64,000 nucleotides of DNA, taken from contig OW386286.2 of the NCBI GenBank assembly GCA_936432065.2, positions 80,479,652 to 80,543,651 on the forward strand. The letters are read 5' to 3'. Positions 52,453 through 64,000 of the stretch are shown piece after piece (position 1 is the first letter of the stretch; every line of letters starts with the position of its first letter). Below the pieces are notes generated by a model, which did not search any database, was not told where the DNA came from, and saw nothing but the letters and a program-made list of their open reading frames with translations. The position numbers and the translations under genes are program-made. Source of the stretch: Rutpela maculata. Lineage: Eukaryota > Arthropoda > Insecta > Coleoptera > Cerambycidae.

Positions 52453-53788
52453 TGTAGCGTACTCACTCACATATATGTGTATATAACATGCACAGCATCT
52501 ATATGGATATAGAAATAACAAAATTAATTATTATTTATATATTTTACAAAATGTTAACATTCCTTGAAATATCATTCTAAAATTATTATTATAGCTTTAT
52601 ATTAACGCTATATTGGTGACCTCGACTACATGCATTACATACCGCCTGATCATATACGGAAGTTAAAAACAAAATTTGCGCGGAAAATCAAGAAAGAAGA
52701 ACGCGGTTTAAACATATATTTTTTAATATTATATTTTCTGGATAAGAAGAGCTATAAATGTATTATGGATGAAAATTTAAGCATTAAATTTGCGAAAGAT
52801 ATTTTTGGAAAATGTTTGGCAAAAGTCTGTTGACTTAATTGGACATCATCTTCTAGAACATTTATTTTAAATATGCAACCTGACAGCTTTACAATGAGGA
52901 TTTATGTTTATTGGTATAAGGAATTATATATAGTTACCAATATGTCCTGAAGTCCCTCACATCATCCACACAACCGAAGACAAGTTTATTTCTTTCCAGA
53001 AGATTTTTAATTATATATAACATTATGTAAATGTGTTTGTTGGTGGGCACCCTATTTATATTACTCCCTTCACTACTAACTAGATCATCTTATCAACATA
53101 TCAATGTATTAATTATTTGCTATTTTAATCAATTCAATCAATCAATTTACATTATTCATTTCACCTATTCAATTCCTTATTAAACAATCAATTTTAATTT
53201 ATTGAAAGACGCTCAATCACGATACTCTCAACGCTCGATTGTGAACTTTCATTTTCACTTAGCATCGTCAAATACATGCTATTTTATTTTATCACCTACC
53301 TCAATTTCTTCTATATATTCAATCAATTCCGAAAGACGCTCAATCTCGATGCTCTCAACGCTCGATTGTGAACTTTCATTTCACTTAGCATCAGTCATAT
53401 GCAATCTATTTTAATTATATCAATTCACCAATAACAAGTAACATACTCACGCTAAAGAAAAATATCATTGCAGATATTATATCGCATAAAATGAGTTTTT
53501 CTTCTTGAACAACATGCTATCTTGTCATCTATCAGTCAAATTTGACTTTTCTTTTTAAATTCGTTTTAATATTGATACCTTGGTAAGTTGATTTCTGCTT
53601 TGCAGGGAGGAAGTATATGTAGCGTACTCACTCACATATATATGTATACATGCACAACATCTATATTATGGATATAGAAATAACAAAATTAATTATTATT
53701 TATATATTTTACAAAATGTTAACATTCAACTAAATTCTTGAAATACTATTCTAAAATAATTATTATAGCTTCATATTAACGTTATATA
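52453..53788 (+). mobile_element. Miniature LTR retroelement (TRIM-like)
   Basis: Short direct repeats of about 160-170 bp lie at 52453-52612 and 53618-53788, both starting TGTAGCGTACTCACTCAC. Right after the first comes TGGTGACCTCGACTAC, a plausible tRNA primer-binding site starting with TGG. Right before the second is AGGGAGGAAGTATA, a plausible polypurine tract. The interior (about 1 kb) has no gag or pol frame, only a 67-residue frame without motif (52630-52833) and a 125-bp tandem duplication (53200-53430). Confidence 0.7.
53200..53430. repeat. 125-bp tandem duplication inside the miniature LTR element
   Basis: Two copies share GAAAGACGCTCAATC, CTCTCAACGCTCGATTGTG and CACTTAGCATC in the same order, one following the other. 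Confidence 0.75.
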
Positions 53789-54169
53789 TAATACTTCTGC
53801 TTCGTTGATAAAACCAGCGTACACTACTCCAAGTTGTTACATCCAATAAGTTCTATGTAGAGATAACATTAGCTCATTGTTCAAATCATTATTATACTCT
53901 TCGCAAATATAAAAACAAAGAGTATATATACATTAGTTGGCACATGTCTAAAACCCTAATGTTGTTCGAAGAGAAGAATTTTCATCTCACTGTGTTAGTC
54001 AATGAATCCGAACAACTTTCAAAATGTCCGTCTGTACGTCTGTCCACCCATCCATCACGTTTCTTGTAAACATGATAGCTTAAGAAAGAAGAGCCTAACG
54101 GTTTTGAAATTTTAAGAGTAAGTTAGTTAACTAGAAGGAGAATCTCATTGACTATTAAAATTAAATGTA

Positions 54170-54302
54170 ATAAACTTATACTAAAAAGGCTCAGCTGTAA
54201 CAAAAGAATTGTAGGTCTGTATATTTTTTGACGATACCCTAACGTATCGTCAAAAAAAATACAGACCAACAATTCTTTCGTTATAGCTAAGCCTTTTTAG
54301 TA
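54170..54302. repeat. Hairpin with arms of about 60 bp
   Basis: An imperfect inverted repeat includes AGAATTGT(A/T)GGTCTGTAT and TTTTTTGACGATA, with an 8-nt loop (CCCTAACG) near 54240. On the outer side, ACTAAAAAGGCT matches AGCCTTTTTAGT. Confidence 0.75.
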
Positions 54303-54589
54303 TCAGCCTAACCGGTGTGAAGTATTTGCACTTTCTTCAAGACACCTTTATTCCCGCATTGGTAACTTTATATCAAGGTCCATAGAAACTCAATCTTCGG
54401 AGAAACGACATCTTGAAACAAGATGGAGCAAAACCCAGTTACACAGCCCCTGTTCAAGCCTATTTAAGTGATGTATTTCCAAGTCATTGGATAGGAAGAA
54501 AGGAAGCAATGGCCGTGTCCACAAAAAAATAATATACGTTAACATTAGTTAAAAACCATATACTAGGGTCCCTAGTATCAAAATCAGAC

Positions 54590-55605
54590 ATTTTTTATTT
54601 TTAAATATTTTTATTTTGCATTTATTCGTAATAGAAGTCACCTCAACGCAGCGATACCAAGAAACGTTCCCAAGGTAGACATGACGTCACCTCCTTGCAG
54701 GCACATCCGCCTGTGTGTGTAATGCGGGCCTATTGTTTTTCATGGATAGACTAATGTAATACTATTGACCAACTTGTTTTAGAGCCCCTATATCCAAAAT
54801 TTAAAGACATTTTGATTTATTGTTTTCGAATTACGGTCCCCTAAAATTATATTTTTCAAATATTAAATAATTACTAACTCTTAAACGAATTGTATTTGGA
54901 AAGAAGTCATTCTCCATTTTCTATTTAAATCCACTTTTTCTACAACTCGATATCGTCTATACTTTTAAATTTCATAGGCCAAGAATTTTCATTGAAAAAT
55001 TATCAAACATTTTGAAGCACCAGCCCTGTAAATTATTCGTGCATTGGGGATTGCCGAATTTGAAATCCTGGATGACAGTGGGTAATAGGAAAAGTGATTT
55101 TAAATAGAAAATGAAGAATTACTTTTTCGAAAAAGAATTCGTTTCCAAATTATAAATTATTTGATATTTAATATTTTTGGTAACTTTTCAATGAAAATTC
55201 TTGGTCTATGAAATTTGAAAGTACGGATGACGTTGAGTTGTAGAAAAAGTGAATTTAAATAGAAAATCAAGAATGACTTTTTTTCGAAATACAATTCGTT
55301 TAAAAGTTATTAATTATTTAATATTTGAAAAATATAATTTCAGGGGGCCGTAATTCGAAAATCATAAATCAAAATGTCTTTAAATTGGATTGGATATGGG
55401 GGTTCTAAAGCATCCTGATCAGTAATATTACATTAATGTTTCAATAAAAGACAACAGGCCTGCATTACACATACAGGCCCGCGTGTCTGCAAGAAGGTGA
55501 CGTCATATTACTGGCCTCTGCCTGAGAACGTTCCTTAGCCTCGCTGCGTGGGGGTCATTTTTATTACGAGTAACTGGTAAAATAAAAATATATATATTTT
55601 CTTAT
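54590..55605. mobile_element. Foldback element with about 400-bp arms
   Basis: Long imperfect inverted repeats share, in complement, ATTCGTAATAGAAGT-like, GCAGCG, ATGACGTCACCTCCTTGCAG, GCGGGCCTATTG and AAGACATTTTGATTTAT segments. The central part (about 55010-55180) contains a further partial copy. No coding frame. Confidence 0.75.
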
Positions 55606-56950
55606 TGTTATAGTATTAGTTCATGATACCGACAAATCTACCATTTCCAATCGAAGTAAACATTTTGTCGACATGCCTATTGAGTATCCAGCCAGATCTG
55701 ACACCCCTCGATTACTTTCTATGGAGATACCTTAAAAGCAAAGTATACGTAAGCTGCCTATGAATGTGAAACTTTTAAAGGGAAGAATTCGTCAAGGAAT
55801 ACGGCGCATATCACCGGAAATTATCGACAATATTAAAAAACAATTTATTAACAGTCTTGGCTGTTGTCTGGCTGCCAATAGAGTGTAATTTGAACATTTA
55901 ATTGAGTTGTTTTTAAAATTTCTTTATTTCAGTAAAGCTGGTATTTTTAAATTTTAATATAGTTTCTGTAAATTTCCTCATCTTACATCGACATTTGCCG
56001 TATTTTGTGTAAAAAATGTGCTCCCTCAAATGTGGGTTGACATTTAAATGAACTATTGATGACATTTTTACACTTTTTATCGAATTCGACTTTACGAAGG
56101 CACTGTATATCAAATTAATGTATTATAAAATGTAAATTTTAAATGACGGTATATAACGGGACTGCTTAATTAACTTATGATTTGTTGAACTTTGAAATTT
56201 CTCTCTTGATTAATTTTCAGCTTTGAACCCTCTAATCCACGATATTACGAAAAAATGCACTTCTCTACAAAATTGCGAGATTGGCCTGAATCTTCAAACA
56301 TTTTAAAATTTTCCGTTCTATTGCAGCCACGCAGTTACTCTGTAAAGAATATAAATCTTTTCGTCGGATGCATTTTATTGAAACAAATTGTTATAGAACT
56401 TATACACTACGTGCAATAAAACTCGCTGCCATTTATTTGCATACAGAAAACTTTTATAGAGTTTCGTTGTTTTAAATAAGTCAAATAGGAACTGAGAAGT
56501 TATTTCAGAAGATTTAATTTCATTTAGTCTGTCGTATATCAAATAACAAAAGTTTCAGATACAATACGATGCGTGTGGCACTCAAGTTTCGCTTCTTTTT
56601 AATAACAATGGAGGCGGAATGGTCAGAATACTATGGCTGTAATAATGTTTGTAATAATGTAAAAAAAACAAGAAACTTTACGACCTGTTAATGCGATGTT
56701 GTTAGATAATATTGTAATTTCCTAATAATCAACACAAAGGAAAATATTTTTTAAGGAAAACATCAATATCAATACATTGTTTACAAATGTGTATACTATA
56801 TTATGCGCTCTACTTTGCTCTTATCTTACTTCGAACTGAATATGTCCCTATTACATGATGTCTCCTCTTCAATAATTGCGTGCAAAATAGAGTTGCTCTA
56901 GAATCTAATGACTTTTTTAAAGTACATTACCATGCAGTTACCGTGCAACA
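55606..56950. other. No gene seen
   Basis: AT-rich; 55680-55890 is open in short frames only. Nothing recognisable. Confidence 0.35.
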
Positions 56951-56978
56951 TGCAATGGCATTGCATTTCATATTATTG

Positions 56979-58909
56979 TTAGACGGCATCAGAATGGGAT
57001 GGTGTGCCATCGTCTTCTTGACCAGTGGGGATACTCGTCTCATAGCTGTTCTGCCTCTGTCTTCGATGTCCTTCCTGTATACCTAGTAGTCGAGGAAGTG
57101 TAAAGCATGGTCGGGTATCATCTTCGTTTCGTGCAGTGTCATCACGTCTGTGTCCAACCTGGCGAAAAGTTTCTCCACCTCGAGGCCCATTAACATTCCA
57201 TGAGGCGATTTGCAGGAACTCTGGTTTAACCTGTAAAGACATTAAAGGGTAGTAAGTAAAATGCACTCATTGTTAAGCACATTTGTTGTTGCATTTGAGC
57301 AAGCACCATAGTGCTGCTGCATAGAGCTGTTTGGCGGGGCTGGTGTTTTGTCCTGCCTTGCCCTGTGCTACTATGGCGTAACTTATCCCGCTTGCGTCTT
57401 TTTTGGTTGCAGCATTGGCTGGTTTTGCTGGGTCGTCTTGAGCGCTTGCTTCTGGGGGTGGGGGGGGGGCTCGGCTGTCTTCTTGGGCTACTTTGGGCAC
57501 CCCTTATAATTGGCAAGGTGCGCACTCTGGCAATTAGCGTACTTTTCTGGGCCATCCTTTTTCTTTTTGCACTCCGTGGACCTCCCCGTACCTCACGCAT
57601 TTGGCCTGCGCGGTACATCGTCCTTGAATGTGACCGAAATGCTGGCAGCGGTGGCACTGTGTGAGGGCTTGGGCTGCTCGTTGCCTCTCGGTCTCACTAC
57701 TAAAGAGCAGCAGCGGGTCACCGACATGATATTTTCTTTAACTTCTTGGCAGGTCACATCATTAGGGATTCCCCGGACCACTACACTCCAAGACATATCG
57801 TTGCCACGTTCGACTAGAAAGGATACGGTCTTAGAGACCGCTCGAGCGAGTACGTGAACCAAATGTCCGAACCTGTGGTTCCTCTCGTACTGAGCAGGAT
57901 TACTATCGCAAAGTAGGGTAAGATCCGGGTGTATTAAATAGGTGATGCGACAAGGACCCGTTGAGTGGCTTCATAAGTGCTTACTTTCAAAATAATGTAA
58001 TAGATGGCAGGAGAAATAAGTTCTGTTGTTATTTATGCATAAAAAGACAATTTTACATTATCTGTGCACCTATGTATACAGTGTTGCACACATTCCCGGC
58101 ATTTTGTTTGTATTTAGTGAAACAAGAGTCCAGTGACATCTGACATTAAGTAGCTAAATTAAAAACATTAAAAGAATATATGCAACACTACATGCAGCAA
58201 AGCAAATTCATCTGTCAATATACAGGATTTTGTAGTACCTTATAGCTCGCGCCATCTACTAAATTAAATAGAAAGCATGCACTTATGAAGCCATTGTTAT
58301 CATAGGAAAGTGCCGTATGTCGGACCACCTATTTAATACGTCTCACGACGCCGACGGTCTAAACCTAGCTCACGTTCCCTATTAGCGGGTGTGGGAGTGC
58401 AAAAGTGTGATATTCGTACTTTTCCAGCTCGAACATCTTTGTCATCTGGCGGTAGTCCTCTGCCGTGGCGACTCCTCTTCGCTTTTTCGAAGTCAGTCTT
58501 GGCTTCATTGAGTCTCTGGCTCACTGCCGACCACGTTTCCTTTTTCCTCAGGACAACGAAGGGAATCTTGGATATTTTTGGCGGTTCCTTTGAAACCGCG
58601 GCTGTATTCTCAGAAGCCTCCTGGCTCGTGAACAGCGTTTCGTTGCTTGCCAGCGCCTGGGTGGCTGGCGGCGTCTTTTTCACCTTTGACTGCGGGGTGG
58701 CTTCTTCGTCGCATTCCTCGCTGGCTTTCCTTTTTGGGACCTCTTTCGCGGCCTGTGGCCTAGATGGCTTTCGTCAACTCCTGGTAGTGACGTTGGCCCT
58801 GTTCTCTCTGGAGCTTCGATTCTCCCCAGACTTGCTGGAGTTCTGCCTCCAGTCTCTGAATCTGCCTTTGCAGATTCTTATTCTCCTCCCGGAGCTGGCT
58901 GTTTGTCAT
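56979..58909 (-). mobile_element. Jockey-like LINE 5' part: ORF1 (gag) and start of ORF2
   Basis: On the minus strand an ATG at 58909 begins a coiled-coil N-terminus (about 50 residues with LREENKNLQRQIQRLEAEL). A frameshift follows. Then come the middle region (58683-58333), a MITE insertion (57931-58339), a conserved gag segment (57862-57593: SWSVVVRGIPND), zinc-knuckle-type coding in broken frames (57657-57226), and the first part of an APE endonuclease near 57230-56980 (LQIASWNVNG). Downstream ORF2 is missing. The gag with zinc knuckles and an SWNVNG endonuclease start is Jockey-like. Confidence 0.8.
57931..58339. mobile_element. MITE inserted in the Jockey ORF1
   Basis: Terminal inverted repeats begin GTATTAAATAGGTG (57931) and end CACCTATTTAATAC (58339), with further inverted similarity (GTGGCTTCATAAGTGC with GCACTTATGAAGCCA). 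It splits the gag coding sequence, so it inserted after the LINE. Confidence 0.85.
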
Positions 58910-58989
58910 CCTCCCTGGAGAGGATTCTCTCGACGACGAACCATCGGTGTATTTATCGGGCTCCTCTTGTTTATTTCCCTAAAAGAAAT

Positions 58990-60180
58990 GCTGAGAAAGA
59001 AAGGATGGGGTAGGGAAAAACAAAATGCTCGCCTCCGAAGTGGGACACTTTATTTATCTATTTTTATACTAGCGTCTTGAAAAGTACAACTAGTATTTTT
59101 CCTCTTCTATCACTGCAATGCACTTTCTCCGTGGGGCTGCAACTTCGTTAGTTCGCTGCTGCTCGCTACTAGATAGGTCTACTCTCGGCTACTAGATAGG
59201 TCTACTCTCGGCGACTGCCACTTGAACAATGCTACTTTAGAATCAGTGTGAACACGATACGAAAGTTTTGCAGTTGCCCTAAAACTGCGCAGCAAAAGTA
59301 GCTCTATCTAACCGTACTTTTACGGACACCTGGCATACAGGATAAGTGGCAAGTAGTTCATTTGACACTAGTAAATAAGTTATAAGTTGTAACTGCCTTA
59401 AAGATTAGTGACTGACAGTTGATTTCTATTATTTAGCTTGTTTAATTTTAATGTTATTTTTTTTGTCCCATATTTTTTTATTTATATTTTTTACATTGAT
59501 TCAATTTAAGTTGCCATAAATATATACATATTCGTTTTAAGGTTGTTTTGTACATAATAATACTTTACTGCTTAACTGCTTTGTCATACACTAAATTTTC
59601 TTTAGTGAATTTATTATTATCTTGGGGTTTAATTTTGATCTGCCTATACACCTCTGCCAATTTTAACAATTGGCTGGCGCCAGGGTGATTTACTTTGTAC
59701 ACTCCAATACGTAAAACTCAGAAAAAGAAAAACGTATTCAACCCCCGCTCTTCACTGATAGGCTGTCAAGCATTCTTCGGGTGTACTTAATTTTGCCATT
59801 AGAAAAACATCACAGCGTGAATTTTTTTTTTTTGTTAATTATCGAGAAATAGTTTTTGAAGTATATCTTTGTAAAATGATGGCGACTATTTTTTTAGTAT
59901 ATACTTAGTGATAAAGTTACAAATCCATCCCAATCAAGTACAGCACTAAATTATTTGGTAATTAGTGCTCAAATTCTCGAATATATGCCGAGATTACTGG
60001 AGTGCGCGAACATTTAATGAAACGGCATTTGATTGATGGCTTTATCAAGTGTCTACTATTTAAATGTGCAAACACTAAAGAGCTTCTGCGCATAAAAATG
60101 GCGTTAATATACGTAAAGTACTAATTTCCTAATATCAAATGCCCACAACTGTACATAAAACACTGCTTGATAGGCATCAG
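58990..60180. other. No gene seen
   Basis: Includes the 5' flank of the Jockey-like element and AT-rich DNA. A short tandem duplication (GCTACTAGATAGGTCTACTC, 59160-59210) is visible. Nothing else is supported. Confidence 0.4.
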
Positions 60181-60185
60181 ATTGT

Positions 60186-62346
60186 TACGGAAGCGCTGAA
60201 GGGCCATGTGGTGATTTTCTGCTTTAACACGGCCGGCCGAGTTTAAACTCAACCGGTCGAGTTTGAACACAGCCGGCCGTGTTTGAATGCATAAATGGAT
60301 TACACAGTCACACACAAGAAAAGTGGTCTATACTGCGGACCAGACTACTGTATTCTCATGTATTTGGACCCGCTGAAACCGAATCCAAAGTCAAAATTGT
60401 CAGACTGGCTCCTAACCCCCAAAAAAACACCCCTCCGAAAAAGTGGTCTGTACTGCGGACCAGATCAGTGTGTCCTTATGTACTTGGATCCGCTCAAACC
60501 GAATATGAAGTAATAATTGTCAGGTTGGCTCGTTTTTCACCCCCAACCCCAAAAAAACACCCCTCCTCCCTTCAAAATAGCAATCTGGCCTGCGAATTAT
60601 TCCAGTGTATCCTATGTATTTCGACCCTATGAAAGCGAATTCTAAGTTAGAATTGTCAATTTCGCTCGTTTTTCACCCTTAACGCCCAAAAAACACCCCC
60701 CCCCCAAAAAAAGTGGTTTGTACTGCGGACCAGATCAGTGTATCCTTATGTATTTGGATCCACTGAAACCGAATCCGAAGTCAGAATAGTCAGGTTGGCT
60801 CGTTTTTCACTTCTAATCCCAAAATAAAATTATATAAAAAAATATATTTTTAAGAAAAACTTTTATTTGAAAAAACTACTGAAAAGTAAAAATATTTTTT
60901 TAAAATTCATACACCTCAAACTAAAAGCTTTGGGGGCGGTCATATAGCGCTATTGCATAGTTACTTTGCTCAATTGACCACCCTCAAAGCTTTTGGTTTC
61001 CAGGTGTATGAATTTAAAAAAAAATTATTTTTACTTTTTAGTAGTTTTTTCAAATAAAAGCTTTTTCTTTAAAATATTTTTTTTATATAATTTTACTTTT
61101 TACTTTTTAGTCTACTTATTTTACAAACAGACAGACAAAACCCTTTCATTTGCCACCGCTATTTACCCCTTCCCTCTCCTCTAACACTACTTCCCACTTC
61201 TTCCCACACCTTTCCACCCCTTCCCCGCCCTTTCCCATCTATCCCCACTCCTTTCCACACTATTCCGACCTCTTCCCACGTCACACACTTTATCGTATTT
61301 TACTCGTCAAACCCTTTCATTTGATACCCATATCAAGGGGGTTCTGACTAAAAAGCCGATCCGCTATCTTGGGACGTCCGCCATATTGGATTTAGAATGA
61401 CGTCATGTTGTTTATCGTATTTTACTTGTCAAACCCCCATATCAAGGGGGTTGTGACTAAAAAGCCGATCCGCCATCTTGGGATGTCCGCCATATTGGAT
61501 TTAGACCGATAATGGCTATACTAGGTTGCATTATCACCGGACTTATACACGTGTGCCAAATTTCAAAGCTCTAGCTCAATTGGAACTAGTCGAAATTCAG
61601 CTTGCAAGATTTGATGTAAACTAACAAACAAACAAACAAACAAACAAACAAACAAACAAACAAACAAACAAACAAACAAACAAACAAACAAACAAACATA
61701 CAAACATTGCAAGTTAAATAAATGCTTTTAAAAACACCCACTCCCTTCGAAAAAGTAGTCTGGCCTGCGGACTATTCCTGTGTATCCTTTGACCTTTGAC
61801 CCTCTGAAAACGAATCCTAAGTCAGAATTGTAAGATTCGCTCATTATTAACCCCCCGACCCCAAAAAAACGTCCTTCCAAAAAAGCGGTCTGTATTGCGG
61901 ACGAGATCAAGATATCCTTATATGTATTTGGACCCCCTGAAACCGAATCCTAAGTCAGAATTGTCAGATTCGCTCGTTCTTACCCTTAACCCCAAGAAAA
62001 CACTCCCAAAATAAAAAAAAGTGGTCTATCCCGCGGACCAGACCTGTGTAATATTACCAAATACATAAGACTACACTGGTATGGTGCGCCGCTCCGGACA
62101 GACATTTTTGGGGCGGTGTTTTCTGGGGGTTAGAGGTGAAAAACGAGCCAACCTGACAATTCTGACTTAGGATTCGGTTTCAGCGGGTCCAAATACATGA
62201 GGATACACTGGAATGGTCCGCAGTACAGACCATTTTTTTTTGTGTGGCTGTGTTAGTAAACTTTTAAACTCGGCCGGCCGTGTTCAAACTCGGTCGGCCG
62301 TGTTGAAGCAGAAAATCACCGCATGTCCCTTCAGCGCTTCCGTAGA
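60186..62346. mobile_element. Composite inverted-repeat element with internal tandem repeats
   Basis: Inverted ends (TTACGGAAGCGCTGAAGGG at 60187; CCCTTCAGCGCTTCCGTAG ending 62346) continue inward with GGCCGGCCGAGTTTAAAC-like sequence. Inside is a tandem repeat of about 110-120 bp (GTGGTCTGTACTGCGGACCA ... GGACCCGCTGAAACCG), about four copies at 60311-60800 and three at 61750-62040, with an inverted copy at 62100-62240. An inner inverted repeat lies at 60825-61095. A duplicated segment of about 118 bp (61307-61505) and a CAAA microsatellite (61621-61696) are also present. No coding frame. Confidence 0.75.
61621..61696. repeat. (CAAA)n microsatellite
   Basis: About 19 units of AAAC/CAAA in the interior of the composite element; such tails often mark LINE or SINE 3' ends. 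Confidence 0.9.
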
Positions 62347-63826
62347 TTATTGATAATGCAATATAGCCAGTGGGTTATTATCAGATGAGACTGTAGAATA
62401 TAAAAATAAGAACATTTATAGACAATCTAGCTGCTGGTTTCTGGGTCTTCTTCCGCGTTGACTTTGTTGAGTGCTTGACGTTTCAACCATCTTGTCGTGA
62501 TCCCCTTCTGAAGCGAAGTGACTTCGCATTTCATTATTGATGCCCTTAGTTAACTTTCCTAATATAAACGTTTCACTCTGATATGTTCCAACTAAGACTG
62601 GAAAGACTATATCTAGTGATTTTGTTTCATAATGGTGGAAATCCAATTTTAAATTTTTACGTTAGCTTTATTATTTTATGTCACTTTTCATAGCTCGTGT
62701 ATCCTATTTGATTAAAGCGTGATATATATTATTAAAACATACATGAAACCGAAGCATATTTAAAACAGTAAAATCTATAATAAAAACGTCCGTTTTACCT
62801 CAGTAACAACCATTCAAAAGCTTGAAGCGGTACCTATTGATATTAATTTTTAACCGACTTCATAAAATTTAAAAAAGGAGGTGGTTCTCACTTCGACCCG
62901 TATGTATGTTTTTTTTTTCTTTGTATGTGTATAAACATCACTCTGAATTGGCTTTCTATGAAATATATCTCATACCGTAAGGCATGGTTCGGTGATGGTC
63001 CCATATTAAATTCAGCAAGCCAGTGCTAGTACAAGGTGAGCACTAACTATCATAATCAAGATTTTTTTTTTTTTGAAAATTCTGCAATATTTGACGAAGT
63101 CTAGTGATAATTTAATATTAAAATTTCGTGATAAAAGTGCAAATTCCATTGGAATTGCATTAAAATTGGTAGTTAGATGTTTTAGGTGTAGTTGATAACC
63201 AATCTGATGTCATCATCTGATTTTTTCGTTCAAAATTATTTAGAGCACTTGTTTCGCCACCGATTGGGATTAGGGTTGCAATCCCGAAATCTCGAACCCG
63301 AAAATCCCGGGATCCCGGCAATATTTAGATACCGCAAATCCCGGTATCGTAGTCGATTGGATTCCGGGATTTTTGGGATTGTAAAACAAGATGGAACATT
63401 CTTTTAGTGCAATAATAGGCTTAAAAGTGTCGCTTTTGATACTGGATTCGGAATATAAACTTTGGAGATTTGGTTAAATAATTGGAGCCACTCAAAGTCA
63501 CAGTGGAGGCACTGTGCTGACGTGATGCGAATTTATTTATGACATATCTCTTTAAAATTCATTCAAATTATACAAGTTGACATGCCTCTTAGTGTAGAAG
63601 AATCACCCTGGGCATCCTCCGATATCTACTTGCAAAATTTCAATGAGCGAGACTCAGACACACTATTCCAGGTTCCTAAAAAATGTCATTGGGAAAATAT
63701 TAGAGAATCTTTAAGTTTTTAGCTACGTCTTAATTATTAGTTTTATATTCATTAAAAGTACCGAATCCTAAGGCATGTCTTAGAATTGAACGTCTGAGTA
63801 AATACACCATCCAATCGTAAAGTATC
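62347..63826. other. No gene seen
   Basis: AT-rich DNA. A short run of CCCGG-type near-repeats (63280-63380: CCCGGGATCCCGG, CCCGGTATCG) forms a GC patch. Small open frames lack motifs. Confidence 0.4.
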
Positions 63827-64000
63827 GTAAACTGTTGGTTAGATAATAGTCTCTTAACCCTGAATCACAAAAAAACTAAATTCATGACTTTCTCTGTTTC
63901 AAGTGCTACCCAGTGTGATACTAATAATATTATAATACATAATCCAGAATGCTTAGAAAATGAATTAATCGATTGTCATTGTACAAAAAAAATAGCTATA
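63827..64000 (+). mobile_element. LINE RT fragment running off the window
   Basis: The plus-strand frame VNCWLDNSLLTLNHKKTKF, then IIIHNPECLENEL continues to the end of the window. It is the RT segment after the catalytic YADD region, with the same spacing and style as the minus-strand fragment at 45501-45869. Confidence 0.7.

Noticed and set aside
58391..59080. 229-residue plus-strand frame
   Set aside because: It is the antisense of the Jockey gag N-terminal coding sequence.
63192..63407. 71-residue plus-strand frame
   Set aside because: It crosses the short CCCGG-type near-repeats and shows no domain.

Overview
The window looks like an arthropod, most likely insect, nuclear genome. It is AT-rich and full of decayed non-LTR retrotransposons, TIR and foldback DNA elements, a Helitron and tRNA-derived SINEs. 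It also has a run of the insect telomeric pentamer TTAGG. No ordinary host gene could be recognised with confidence. Everything here comes from reading the sequence and the translations; no database search was run.

The first 16.2 kb is different in kind. From about 3.9 to 16.2 kb lies a compact cluster of open, short-spaced, intronless genes. It is a DNA-virus-like element of the Polinton/adintovirus type. A minus-strand block holds two related small acidic proteins, an acidic zinc-finger protein, a DDE integrase with a chromodomain, a fibre-like coiled-coil protein, a DUF8207-type protein and an A32/FtsK-type packaging ATPase. A plus-strand block holds a phospholipase A2 capsid-associated protein, an adenain-like cysteine protease, a small protein, a minor capsid (penton-like) protein, a 61-residue basic protein, the double-jelly-roll major capsid protein and an RNase H-fold-like protein. 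Two more minus-strand genes follow, one of them a probable OB-fold protein. A Cys-rich gene (5777-6280) points rightward between the early-type genes and the integrase. No protein-primed DNA polymerase B was found in the 16 kb, so it is either lost, supplied in trans or left of the window. Several genes share a promoter style: a G-rich box and/or a TGACGTCA site followed by a TATA box.

The most notable observation concerns the phospholipase, protease and ORF3 reading frames. They are stepped by -1 at each junction, and each upstream ORF stops immediately after an in-frame slippery heptamer: A AAA AAC at 10994-11000 and A AAA AAT at 11374-11380. The first site is followed by a perfect 10-bp stem. 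The protease's conserved-looking N-terminus lies upstream of its first ATG, in the frame that a -1 shift would enter. This suggests a retrovirus-like double-frameshift polyprotein inside a DNA-virus-like element.

Left of the element are an ORF open to the window edge (36-1610), about 26 copies of TTAGG (1944-2077), an array of 20-bp GC-rich palindromes (2106-2285), a minus-strand tRNA-like sequence (2592-2670) and a roughly 125-bp tandem repeat (3045-3515).

From 16.2 to 64 kb the window is a graveyard of transposons. It contains two copies of one LINE family with a TTTA tail (16.98-18.6 and 46.7-48.5 kb), a Jockey-like fragment (19.6-20.85 kb), a better preserved LINE (22.5-25.1 kb), RNase H-bearing LINEs (34.98-36.95 and 48.56-50.77 kb) and a Jockey-type gag (56.98-58.91 kb). 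There are also several CAGGGTG-ended TIR elements, large foldbacks (44.44-45.32, 54.6-55.6 and 60.19-62.35 kb), a Helitron with an OTU remnant and a nested SINE (38.59-39.97 kb), and a miniature LTR element (52.45-53.79 kb). All coding fragments there are frameshifted or truncated, in sharp contrast to the intact first 16 kb.
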